NCBI GenBank assembly: GCA_001778455.1
Contig: MFGX01000051.1
Location: 24,926-31,282 of the forward strand
Length of the DNA: 6,357 nucleotides
DNA from: Candidatus Fraserbacteria bacterium RBG_16_55_9
Lineage (GTDB): Bacteria; Bipolaricaulota; Bipolaricaulia; RBG-16-55-9
Direction: 5' to 3'
Shown: one piece after another, positions 1 through 5,531 of the stretch
How positions within the stretch are numbered: position 1 is the first letter of the stretch
Layout of the letters: each line of letters opens with the position of its first letter
Notes under the pieces: model-generated
Databases searched by the model: none
Told to the model about the DNA's origin: nothing
What the model saw: the letters and a program-made list of their open reading frames with translations, nothing else
Translations under genes and position numbers: made by a program

Positions 1-480
1 AAAGCGCAATGTCTCGGGAACGCGGAACCATTGCTTGCCAAGCGCCATAGCAATGGCTGTATCTGTCGAGCCCATGCCGGTTGCAAAGGCGCACATTCCG
101 GCGGCTGTGCTCGTATGAGAATCCGCGCCAACTACAATATCACCAGGCTTGGCGTAGCGCTCGGAGAGCAGAATGTGGCTGATCCCTTCACCCATCTCTG
201 CCAGGATGCATCCGGTATCTGCCGCAAACTTTCTAAGGCGGCCATGCATGGCGGCGTATTCGGGGCGCCCCGGCGGACCCAGGTGATCGAGCACGATCAT
301 GGCGCGTTCCGGGTGTTTTATGTAATCTTTGCCCATCAGTTGCCGGATGACGTCGAATGTAAGAGTACCGGTGCCATCTTGGACGATGGCCATGTCCACT
401 TCGCAAATTGCAATGTCTCCGGCCTTCACATCGGTGCCCATTCTCATCGAGAGAATCTTCTCTGCTAGTGTGAGTCCCAC
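1..480 (-). CDS. 3-isopropylmalate dehydratase / homoaconitase-type large subunit, N-terminal part (cut by window edge)
   Basis: The 160 visible codons belong to the aconitase superfamily, in the LeuC/HacA branch. These large subunits isomerise 2-/3-isopropylmalate (leucine synthesis) or homocitrate-type substrates with a 4Fe-4S cluster, together with a separate small subunit. Seen here: TLAEKIL at residues 4-10, the VQDGTGTL segment at 33-40, LDHLGPP at 64-70, and the signature GADSHTSTAAGMCAFATGMG at 118-137, followed by GSTDTAIAM and WFRVPET near 151-157. The three cluster cysteines lie further along in this family, beyond the left edge. The GTG start at 480-478 is chosen because a GGGGGGAGG ribosome site ends 9 bases upstream, the family's N-terminus begins here, and no in-frame start lies just upstream. 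It is divergent from the M32 peptidase gene. Leucine-pathway LeuC, homoaconitase and dimethylmalate dehydratase cannot be separated on this fragment. The family call is very sure; the substrate is not. Confidence 0.93.
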   Translation of the reverse strand, partial: MGLTLAEKILSMRMGTDVKAGDIAICEVDMAIVQDGTGTLTFDVIRQLMGKDYIKHPERAMIVLDHLGPPGRPEYAAMHGRLRKFAADTGCILAEMGEGISHILLSERYAKPGDIVVGADSHTSTAAGMCAFATGMGSTDTAIAMALGKQWFRVPETLRF

Positions 481-513
481 GGTTGGAGTCCTCCCCCCTT
501 GGTGATCGCGATG

Positions 514-543
514 AGTATAGCATAGAAGTGAAAAGGGTGCGAA
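514..543 (-). promoter_or_regulatory. Candidate sigma70-type promoter for the dehydratase gene
   Basis: On the minus strand, TTCGCA (543-538, 4 of 6 matches to TTGACA) is followed after 18 bases by TATACT (519-514, 5 of 6 matches to TATAAT). TGC directly precedes TATACT, giving an extended -10 element. The predicted start near 507 leaves a leader of about 26 bases that contains the GGGGGGAGG ribosome site. This is assigned by pattern only. Confidence 0.5.
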
Positions 544-563
544 TCTTCTCTTGGTGTGGCACC

Positions 564-592
564 TTGCGACATCGGAGCGCGACAGCTATGCT
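564..592 (+). promoter_or_regulatory. Candidate promoter for the M32 carboxypeptidase gene
   Basis: TTGCGA (564-569) and TATGCT (587-592) each match the sigma70 boxes at 4 of 6 positions and are separated by exactly 17 bases. Transcription would begin near 599, giving a leader of about 25 bases before the ATG at 624. The -10 box overlaps the alternative in-frame ATG at 588, which argues against that upstream start. Each box is weak alone; spacing and position give the support. Confidence 0.4.
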
Positions 593-605
593 GGAGCACA
601 CACTC

Positions 606-616
606 AGGGAGAGGGA
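606..616 (+). promoter_or_regulatory. Ribosome binding site that fixes the M32 gene start
   Basis: A purine run, AGGGAGAGGGA, ends 7 bases before the ATG at 624. The open frame extends upstream to 483, but the earlier ATG codons there have no comparable site. The protein from 624 also has the normal family length and N-terminus. Confidence 0.65.
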
Positions 617-623
617 TGAGCAT

Positions 624-2132
624 ATGGAAGAGAAACTCCACAAACTGAAGTCGCTCTTGGCTCGAGTCCATGATCTCGAAACGGCTGCGGGGCTTTTGAG
701 CTGGGATCAAGAGACGTACATGCCGGCAGGTGGGGCAGAAGCCCGAGCCGAACAGGTCGCAACACTAGGAAGACTCGCCCACGAGTTTTTCACTTCCGAG
801 GAGATCGGCAATCTATTGGTATCCCTGGAGCCCTACGCTCGCAAGCTGGAGTATGACTCAAACGATGCCAGCCTCGTTCGCGTGACCCGACGCGACTACG
901 ATAGAGCTATAAAACTCCCGAGCGAGTTGGTGGCCGAGATCGCTCGGACAGGTGCGCTTGCCAGACAAGTGTGGAAAGAAGCAAAAGAGACATCCAATTT
1001 CTCTATATTCCGCCCATATCTAGAGAAGATCGTCGAACTCTGTGTCCAGAAGGCCCAGGCTCTGGGTTACGAAGACCGCATCTACGACGCATTGCTTGAT
1101 GAGTATGAGCCGGGTATGAAGGCATCTCGCATTGAAAAGATCTTTGCCGATTTGAAAACCGAGCTTGTCTCCATTGTGGGTGCTATCTCCGTATGTGAAA
1201 AACCTGACGACTCGTTCTTTCACAAAGAGTATGGTGAGCGTGCCCAATGGGACTTCGGCATTGAGGTCATCAAAGACTTCGGCTTTGACTTAAACCATGG
1301 TAGGCAAGATGTATCTGCGCATCCGTTCACAACAGCGTTCTCGATCAAGGACGTGCGACTAACCACTCGCATTCAGAAAGACTATTTGCCTTCGGGTCTC
1401 TTCAGCACGCTACACGAGTGCGGTCACGGGCTCTATCAACAGGGGTTCGATCTCTCGCTGGAGCGGACACCTCTGGCCGGAGGGGCATCCCTTGGCGTGC
1501 ATGAATCCCAATCGCGTCTATGGGAGAACCTCATAGGACGTAGCCGCCTCTTCTGGAATCACTATTACCCGCGTCTGAAAGAGATCTTCCCGACTCAACT
1601 CAAGGGGGTGAGCTTGGAGCAGTTCTATCAAGCCATCAATCGCGTAGAGCCATCGCTCATCCGTGTTGAGGCGGACGAAGCGACGTATAACCTTCACATC
1701 ATGCTTCGCTTCGAGCTGGAGAACGCTCTACTCGAAGGGCGAGTCAAAGTGAAAGACCTTCCGAAGGTCTGGAACGCGAAGATGGAAGAGTACCTCCATG
1801 TCGTGCCGCCAAACGACGGTCAAGGCGTCCTACAAGACATCCACTGGTCTCAGGCCTATATGGGCTACTTCCCCACCTACTCGCTGGGGAACCTGATGTC
1901 GGCGCAGCTCTTTCAGTGTGCGACCCAAGAAATCCCTTCTCTGCCTCAACAGATCGGATCCGGGCAGTTCCGGGATCTCTTGGACTGGCTGCAGAAGAAC
2001 GTACATCGCCATGGTCGCAAGCTCACGATGGCCGAATTGCTGCAGCGCATCACCGGGAAGCCGCTCGAAGCTCAGAGTTACCTCGCTTATATACGCGAAA
2101 AATACTCCGATATCTACGGTGACCTAAGCTAA
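624..2132 (+). CDS. M32 family zinc carboxypeptidase (thermostable carboxypeptidase 1 type)
   Basis: This is a complete 502-residue metallocarboxypeptidase, close to the roughly 500 residues usual for family M32 (Taq and Pfu carboxypeptidases). Such enzymes remove C-terminal residues from peptides in the cytoplasm using a divalent metal. All hallmark motifs are visible in order: HPF at 233-235, DVRLTT at 243-248, the metal site HECGH at 264-268 (ligands H264 and H268, catalytic E265), HESQS at 293-297 whose E294 should be the third ligand, IRVEAD at 346-351, and GVLQDIHW at 401-408. No signal peptide or membrane segment is seen, and the N-terminal residues form the expected charged helical region. 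Start 624 is preferred over in-frame 483 or 588 because of the ribosome site at 606-616, the promoter boxes upstream, and the fit to family length. The gene stands alone, divergent from the dehydratase and convergent with a tiny basic gene whose stop codon is 9 bases away. No key residue is missing. Confidence 0.96.
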   Translation: MEEKLHKLKSLLARVHDLETAAGLLSWDQETYMPAGGAEARAEQVATLGRLAHEFFTSEEIGNLLVSLEPYARKLEYDSNDASLVRVTRRDYDRAIKLPSELVAEIARTGALARQVWKEAKETSNFSIFRPYLEKIVELCVQKAQALGYEDRIYDALLDEYEPGMKASRIEKIFADLKTELVSIVGAISVCEKPDDSFFHKEYGERAQWDFGIEVIKDFGFDLNHGRQDVSAHPFTTAFSIKDVRLTTRIQKDYLPSGLFSTLHECGHGLYQQGFDLSLERTPLAGGASLGVHESQSRLWENLIGRSRLFWNHYYPRLKEIFPTQLKGVSLEQFYQAINRVEPSLIRVEADEATYNLHIMLRFELENALLEGRVKVKDLPKVWNAKMEEYLHVVPPNDGQGVLQDIHWSQAYMGYFPTYSLGNLMSAQLFQCATQEIPSLPQQIGSGQFRDLLDWLQKNVHRHGRKLTMAELLQRITGKPLEAQSYLAYIREKYSDIYGDLS

Positions 2133-2141
2133 AGATTGGGT

Positions 2142-2255
2142 TTATCCTCTGCCGATCTTTCGGGTGAGGCGACTGCGGTGGCGGCGCTTGGCTGCCAGCT
2201 TTCTCTTTCTCTTTCGCATCCATTTCGGCATATTCTGTCGCTTCAATTTGGACAT
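2142..2255 (-). CDS. 37-residue Arg/Lys-rich basic protein, possibly a short ribosomal (bS22/mS38-like or eL41-like) protein
   Basis: The reading frame runs from ATG at 2255-2253 to TAA at 2144-2142. It starts MSKLKRQNMPKWMRKRKRKL and ends LTRKIGRG. About half the residues are Arg or Lys, and there is no Asp or Glu. A near-perfect ribosome site, AAGGAGGG, lies 6 bases before the ATG, and a perfect TATAAT lies just beyond it, so this looks like a real, well-expressed gene and not a chance frame. Very short, all-basic proteins of this kind are typical of ribosomal or rRNA-binding peptides. The spacing KWMRKRKRKL...KRR resembles eL41, while the K-x-M...RKL...RK(I/L)G(R/K) layout resembles mycobacterial bS22 and the mS38/COX24 family. 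Both resemblances are from memory and are weak because the composition is so biased. It sits divergently beside infB and converges on the M32 gene. Coding status is fairly sure; function is inferred. Confidence 0.78.
   Translation of the reverse strand: MSKLKRQNMPKWMRKRKRKLAAKRRHRSRLTRKIGRG
2179..2215 (+). terminator. Possible intrinsic terminator for the M32 gene, inside the convergent basic-protein gene
   Basis: TGGCGGC (2179-2185) pairs with GCTGCCA (2191-2197) in a 7-pair stem with one G-U pair and a 5-base loop. An interrupted T-rich tract, TTTCTCTTTCTCTTTC at 2200-2215, follows closely. The stem begins 47 bases after the M32 stop codon. The pyrimidine tract is also the complement of the Arg/Lys codons of the minus-strand gene, so it may be no more than a by-product of that coding sequence. 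Confidence 0.4.
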
Positions 2256-2261
2256 GTCCAT

Positions 2262-2269
2262 CCCTCCTT
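2262..2269 (-). promoter_or_regulatory. Strong Shine-Dalgarno site of the 37-residue basic protein gene
   Basis: Reading the minus strand, AAGGAGGG occupies 2269-2262 and ends 6 bases before the ATG at 2255. It is one of the best ribosome sites in the window and is the main evidence that the tiny frame is translated. Confidence 0.8.
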
Positions 2270-2273
2270 CATC

Positions 2274-2303
2274 ATTATAGAGAACGTACATGGCGGTGGG
2301 CAA
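2274..2303 (-). promoter_or_regulatory. Candidate promoter for the 37-residue basic protein gene
   Basis: A perfect TATAAT lies at 2279-2274 on the minus strand, with TTGCCC (2303-2298, 4 of 6 matches) 18 bases upstream. The predicted start near 2267 would give a leader of only about 12 bases, clipping the 5' end of the ribosome site. Either the transcript starts a few bases earlier, the leader really is unusually short, or TATAAT is fortuitous. Confidence 0.5.
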
Positions 2304-2328
2304 CCCCAACAACAAGCGAACGAGCGAT

Positions 2329-2357
2329 GCAGAACCGTAATGAACGGCAAAATCTGC
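2329..2357. repeat. Dyad (interrupted inverted repeat) between the divergent promoters
   Basis: GCAGA (2329-2333) pairs with TCTGC (2353-2357). Inside it, CCGT (2335-2338) pairs with ACGG (2344-2347) around a 5-base loop. The dyad lies between the -35 box of the basic-protein gene and the -35 box of infB, 12 bases upstream of the latter. It could be an operator acting on both genes, or chance; the arms are short. Confidence 0.3.
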
Positions 2358-2369
2358 TCATGCATCCGT

Positions 2370-2398
2370 TTGACAATATCTAGAGCAGTTGGTAGTCT
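2370..2398 (+). promoter_or_regulatory. Promoter of the infB - ylxP - rbfA operon
   Basis: A perfect TTGACA (2370-2375) is followed after exactly 17 bases by TAGTCT (2393-2398, 4 of 6 matches). Transcription would begin near 2405, giving a 42-base leader before the GTG at 2447. This leader can form a small hairpin, TTTCG (2418-2422) with CGAAA (2433-2437), ending one base before the GGGAG ribosome site. That hairpin could affect initiation, but this is speculative. Confidence 0.6.
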
Positions 2399-2446
2399 GT
2401 ACGTGCTTCTATCCAAGTTTCGAATCGCTTTGCGAAAGGGAGAATA

Positions 2447-4327
2447 GTGAGGAAACAGGTCTTTAAGATTGCCAAGGAGTTTGGCGTCTCCAGCAAACAG
2501 CTGATTGCGGATCTCAAGGGACTAGGGATTGAGAAATCAAGCAATTTCAGTGCTCTAGAAGATGAAGAGTATGAAAAGGTTCGGTCATTCTATGAAAAGG
2601 GCAAGGCAACTGTGTCTCGGGCCAAGGGCGCGCCAGCCAAGAAAGCCGTCGGGGTAATTGAAGCAAAGCCCACTGGTTCCGAACGGCCATCGAAACGCCA
2701 ACATGCGGCACCCGTTGCTGTCGAAGAGGTCGCGGAGCCTACGGAGCCTGAGACGAGACTCGAAGAAAAGGTAGAAGAAATCCCGCCTCCACCAAAGCCA
2801 GTCAAAGTCAAGCCCACGGGGCAACCTCGACCGCCAGTTGTGACTGTATTGGGCCATGTCGATCACGGGAAAACATCGCTTCTCGATAAGATTCGAAAGA
2901 CGCACGTTGCGGAGGGGGAAGCAGGCGGAATCACTCAGTCCATTGGTGCCTACCAAGTCGAATATAAAAGCCAGAAGATCACCTTCATCGACACGCCGGG
3001 CCATCGAGCCTTCGCTGGAATGAGAGCCAGGGGCGCTCAAGTGACAGATATCGCGATTCTCGTCGTTGCCGCCGACGATGGCATCATGGAGCAGACGCGC
3101 GAGGCCCTCGCTCATATCCGCCAGGCCCAAGTCCCTATCATCGTTGCCATCAACAAGATCGACAAGCCCGGCATAGATCTCAATCGCGTCAAGAAACAAT
3201 TGCACGATGAGGGCCTCACTTCCGAAGACTGGGGAGGAAACACGATCACGATTGCTGTCTCTGCCGTCACCGCTCAGGGGATAGATGAGCTTTTGGAGAT
3301 GATCCTCTTGGTGGCGGAGCTTGAAGAACTGCGCGCCGACCCCCAGCGACCCGCTCAGGGTACGATCATTGAAGGCCACGTGGATCCCGCGCGCGGCCCG
3401 GTGGCCGCGGTGATCATCAAGGACGGGACTCTACGAGAGCGTGACTTCATCATCGCCGGTACAGCGTCGGGTCGCGTCCGTGCCCTGCTCGATGATCGAG
3501 GGGCGAGGATTACAGCGGCACCTCCGGGTTCGCCTGTGCAAATCTTAGGTCTCTCTGAGGTGCCTCCCGTGGGAATTCCACTTGAGGTCGTCGAAAACCC
3601 TGCTTACGCGCGGCAACAGGTGGAGGCGCGCAAGCAAGAGGAGCGTTTGGCGCGTCTGCAACGCTCGCATCGAACCTGGGAGGATGTTCTCGCCCGAACC
3701 GTTGCACAGCAAGGACTACTCAAGCTTGTCCTCAAGGCGGATACCATCGGCTCACTGGAGGCTCTCATGAGCGAACTCCAAGGGATGGAAGTCGAAGGGG
3801 CAAAGCTAGAGCTCATATACACGGGTGTAGGCCATATCAACGAAAGCGATGTGCTCTTGGCTGCTTCTTCAGAAGGCGAGATTGGGGTGCTTGGTTTCCG
3901 CGTCGACCTGGACCCAAAAGCCAAGGAACTCGCAGATCAAGAGCAGATCACCGTGCGTGTGTACGGGATCATCTACCAACTCACAGACGATGTTCGCAAG
4001 GCCCTCAAGGGTCTGATTGAACCTGAATATGAAGAAGTCAAACTCGGCGAGATCGAGGTGCGCAACGTCTTCAAGATTCCCAAGGTGGGCGTGATTGCTG
4101 GCTGCTACGTCCGAGAAGGCCAAGTCACGCGCAGCGCCCAGGTTCGGGTGATCCGGCAGAACGCCCTGATCTACCAAGGGAAGATCCAGAGCCTCAAGCG
4201 GTTCGATCAGGACGTGCGGGAGGTTACGAAGGACAAAGAGTGCGGCATTAAGATCGAGGGGTTCAGCGATGTGAAGGTCGGCGATAAGTTGGAGGCCTTT
4301 ACCGTTCGCTTGCTGGAGCCCCTGTAG
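2447..4327 (+). CDS. infB: Translation initiation factor IF-2
   Basis: IF-2 is the GTPase that brings initiator tRNA to the 30S subunit and promotes subunit joining. The 626-residue protein has an IF2-N domain (about 1-50), a charged, proline-rich linker (55-125), and a G domain with G1 GHVDHGKT (136-143), the G2 region GGITQSIG (160-167), G3 DTPGH (182-186), G4 NKID (236-239) and G5 SAV (272-274). Beta-barrel domain II (about 303-395) has HVDPARGPVA and GRVRALLDD. Domain III (about 423-500) has LKADTIGSLEAL, and the C-terminal tRNA-binding barrel (about 503-620) has YGIIY, SLKR and ECGI. It is shorter than E. coli or B. subtilis IF-2 because the linker is short. The GTG start has GGGAG 4 bases upstream and begins the IF2-N domain exactly. 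Residues unlike the usual consensus include DTPGHRAFAG and GIMEQT, where most bacteria have GVMPQT. It heads the operon with ylxP and rbfA; no nusA lies upstream. Confidence 0.98.
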   Translation: MRKQVFKIAKEFGVSSKQLIADLKGLGIEKSSNFSALEDEEYEKVRSFYEKGKATVSRAKGAPAKKAVGVIEAKPTGSERPSKRQHAAPVAVEEVAEPTEPETRLEEKVEEIPPPPKPVKVKPTGQPRPPVVTVLGHVDHGKTSLLDKIRKTHVAEGEAGGITQSIGAYQVEYKSQKITFIDTPGHRAFAGMRARGAQVTDIAILVVAADDGIMEQTREALAHIRQAQVPIIVAINKIDKPGIDLNRVKKQLHDEGLTSEDWGGNTITIAVSAVTAQGIDELLEMILLVAELEELRADPQRPAQGTIIEGHVDPARGPVAAVIIKDGTLRERDFIIAGTASGRVRALLDDRGARITAAPPGSPVQILGLSEVPPVGIPLEVVENPAYARQQVEARKQEERLARLQRSHRTWEDVLARTVAQQGLLKLVLKADTIGSLEALMSELQGMEVEGAKLELIYTGVGHINESDVLLAASSEGEIGVLGFRVDLDPKAKELADQEQITVRVYGIIYQLTDDVRKALKGLIEPEYEEVKLGEIEVRNVFKIPKVGVIAGCYVREGQVTRSAQVRVIRQNALIYQGKIQSLKRFDQDVREVTKDKECGIKIEGFSDVKVGDKLEAFTVRLLEPL

Positions 4328-4354
4328 ACTGTATTGTCTGATGCATGAGGATTT

Positions 4355-4636
4355 ATGCGAGTTGCGACTGCGCGAATCACCCTCCGCTTACCGCAAACTT
4401 CATCCCTGAAAGACAAGCGTCGCATACTCAAGAGCCTGATCGCTCGAGTCAAGCACGAATTCAACGTATCTATCTCCGAGGTCGATGAACTAGATAATCG
4501 GCGTATGGCGGTGTTGGGCGTGGCATTCGTTTCGAACGATGGTCAGCTCAACCAACGAGTGATTCATCGACTTGTCGCGCTCATCGGGCATGACCCAGAA
4601 ATCCTCGTCGAGGACAGTCAGAGCGAGGTCTTCTAG
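4355..4636 (+). CDS. ylxP: DUF503 family protein (YlxP)
   Basis: This is a 93-residue protein of the DUF503/YlxP family, the usual small gene between infB and rbfA in Firmicutes and many other phyla. Seen here: the SLKDKRRILKSL segment at 17-28, then FNVSISEVDELD at 36-47 and a hydrophobic VLGVAFVS strand near 53-60, all family hallmarks. Normal length, no signal peptide or membrane segment; a small cytoplasmic alpha/beta fold is expected. The ATG has GAGG 4 bases upstream. It begins 27 bases after the infB stop and ends 2 bases before rbfA, so it is almost certainly co-transcribed. The biochemical role of the family is poorly defined; conserved linkage suggests translation or ribosome maturation, but this is inference. 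Confidence 0.93.
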   Translation: MRVATARITLRLPQTSSLKDKRRILKSLIARVKHEFNVSISEVDELDNRRMAVLGVAFVSNDGQLNQRVIHRLVALIGHDPEILVEDSQSEVF

Positions 4637-4638
4637 CC

Positions 4639-4989
4639 ATGGGTAGGAAGTGGATAGCGAGAGTCCGAGAGGAGATCAAGCGGCGCCTGAGCGAGATTCT
4701 CGAGTTCGGCACGCGTGATCCCCGGCTGGAGTTGGTCACCGTGATGGATGTTCGCATCTCGAGCGATCTAAACTATGCGACGATCTATGTGAGTGTCACA
4801 GGGCGAGAAGCCTCAGAAGAAGAGGCGATTAAGGTCTTGAACGAGCATCGAGGGTTCTTCCGCTCGGAACTGGCCAAGCGGCTTACGTTGCGCCATACGC
4901 CGGAACTCAGGTTTGAGCTGGACCTAGTTGAGAAGCGTGCGAGGCGGATCGAAGAGGTGCTAAGGGAAGAGGGGAGCCGCAACCTCTAA
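4639..4989 (+). CDS. rbfA: Ribosome-binding factor A
   Basis: RbfA is a small KH-fold protein that binds the immature 30S subunit near helices 1, 44 and 45 and assists 16S rRNA maturation, notably in the cold. The 116-residue protein shows family features in order: basic N-terminal helix (1-20), DPRLELVTVMDVRISSDLNY (27-46), the ATIYVSV strand (47-53), a helix ending RSELAKRLTLRHTPELRFELD (75-95), and a C-terminal helix of the IEEVLRE type. Length is typical. The start lies 2 bases after the ylxP stop; GAGGT at 4625-4629, inside ylxP, is the probable ribosome site. It is the last gene of the operon: its TAA (4987-4989) overlaps the stop of the opposing DUF501 gene. No terminator or truB follows. 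Confidence 0.96.
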   Translation: MGRKWIARVREEIKRRLSEILEFGTRDPRLELVTVMDVRISSDLNYATIYVSVTGREASEEEAIKVLNEHRGFFRSELAKRLTLRHTPELRFELDLVEKRARRIEEVLREEGSRNL

Positions 4990-5474
4990 CTCTTCGCTTG
5001 ACACTCGACAATTGCATAGTGGTCATCCAACCAGCGCCCGATGACATTCTCCCGCGCCTGGTGATGGGCGTAGTGCATGTGCAAGCATTTTACAGTATCC
5101 CAATCTCGCACCCCCCCAATACCCCGCTCCATAAAGACAAGGCGAAGCCCCTTAGCTTCCACCCAGCGTCGATCGTCCTCAGAGAGCTCTGCCCAGCGCT
5201 CTGTAATGTATGTTCGATGATCTTTGTGATAGCGTGCTCGGAATGATACATCGACTTGAACCAAACGCTCGACGATTTCGATCACGCCTTGATACTCCAG
5301 CCGTGAGATCTGCTGGATGAGGCTGGGGCAGGTAAGCCAAAAGAGCGTCGGGAAGGGTTTTTCGCCGATCAGAGGGTAGACGCGAATGACTTGAGGATGA
5401 CCTAGAGGGCAATATCTCTCAATGGCGCGCACCTCCCGCGGGAGGCGTCCCAGTTGCTCTGCCAGGATCTTCAT
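4986..5474 (-). CDS. DUF501 family protein
   Basis: This 162-residue protein matches the DUF501 family, whose function is unknown. Seen: QLGRLPREVRAIERYCPLGH at 7-26, the FPTLFWLTCP core at 41-50, a SRLEYQG helix near 57-63, and the strongly conserved C-terminal block TVKCLHMHYAHHQARENVIG at 127-146. C22, H26, C49, C130, H132, H134, H137 and H138 could make a metal site; that is inference. No signal or membrane segment. Three in-frame ATG codons are possible: 5531, 5492 and 5474. I chose 5474 because GGTGAG lies 10 bases upstream and a promoter candidate (5503-5531) would start transcription near 5496; starting at 5492 would make the mRNA almost leaderless, and 5531 lies within the promoter. 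Its TAG overlaps the rbfA TAA. Actinobacterial homologues usually sit near eno and ppx/gppA, unlike here. Confidence 0.85.
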   Translation of the reverse strand: MKILAEQLGRLPREVRAIERYCPLGHPQVIRVYPLIGEKPFPTLFWLTCPSLIQQISRLEYQGVIEIVERLVQVDVSFRARYHKDHRTYITERWAELSEDDRRWVEAKGLRLVFMERGIGGVRDWDTVKCLHMHYAHHQARENVIGRWLDDHYAIVECQAKS

Positions 5475-5484
5475 TTCGTATTCG

Positions 5485-5490
5485 CTCACC
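5485..5490 (-). promoter_or_regulatory. Ribosome site favouring the 5474 start of the DUF501 gene
   Basis: GGTGAG on the minus strand (5490-5485) lies 10 bases before the ATG at 5474. The ATG codons at 5492 and 5531 have no purine-rich site at a normal distance. The site is imperfect, so the choice is moderate. Confidence 0.4.
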
Positions 5491-5502
5491 ATGGCTTGAG
5501 TG

Positions 5503-5531
5503 AGAATAGGCCACAACTTCCTGCATTGCAA
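5503..5531 (-). promoter_or_regulatory. Candidate promoter for the DUF501 gene
   Basis: On the minus strand TTGCAA (5531-5526) and TATTCT (5508-5503) are separated by exactly 17 bases; each matches the sigma70 boxes at 4 of 6 positions. Transcription would begin near 5496, with a leader of about 22 bases to the chosen start. Confidence 0.42.

Noticed and set aside
483..623. N-terminal extension of the M32 peptidase
   Set aside because: The frame is open, but the residues match nothing in the family, the segment contains both divergent promoters, and a good ribosome site precedes 624.
2381..2430. tRNA-like pieces (AGAGCAGTTGGTAG and TTTCGAATC) upstream of infB
   Set aside because: They recall D-arm and T-arm consensus, but no acceptor, D or anticodon stem can be formed and they overlap the promoter and leader of infB.
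2136..2447. 103-codon open frame on the plus strand between the M32 gene and infB
   Set aside because: Its first third is the antisense of the better supported 37-codon gene, the rest covers promoter elements, it has no ribosome site and its composition is not protein-like.
2585..3379. 264-codon open frame on the minus strand inside infB
   Set aside because: It lies wholly within well-conserved IF-2 coding sequence and shows no recognisable motif; an antisense shadow.
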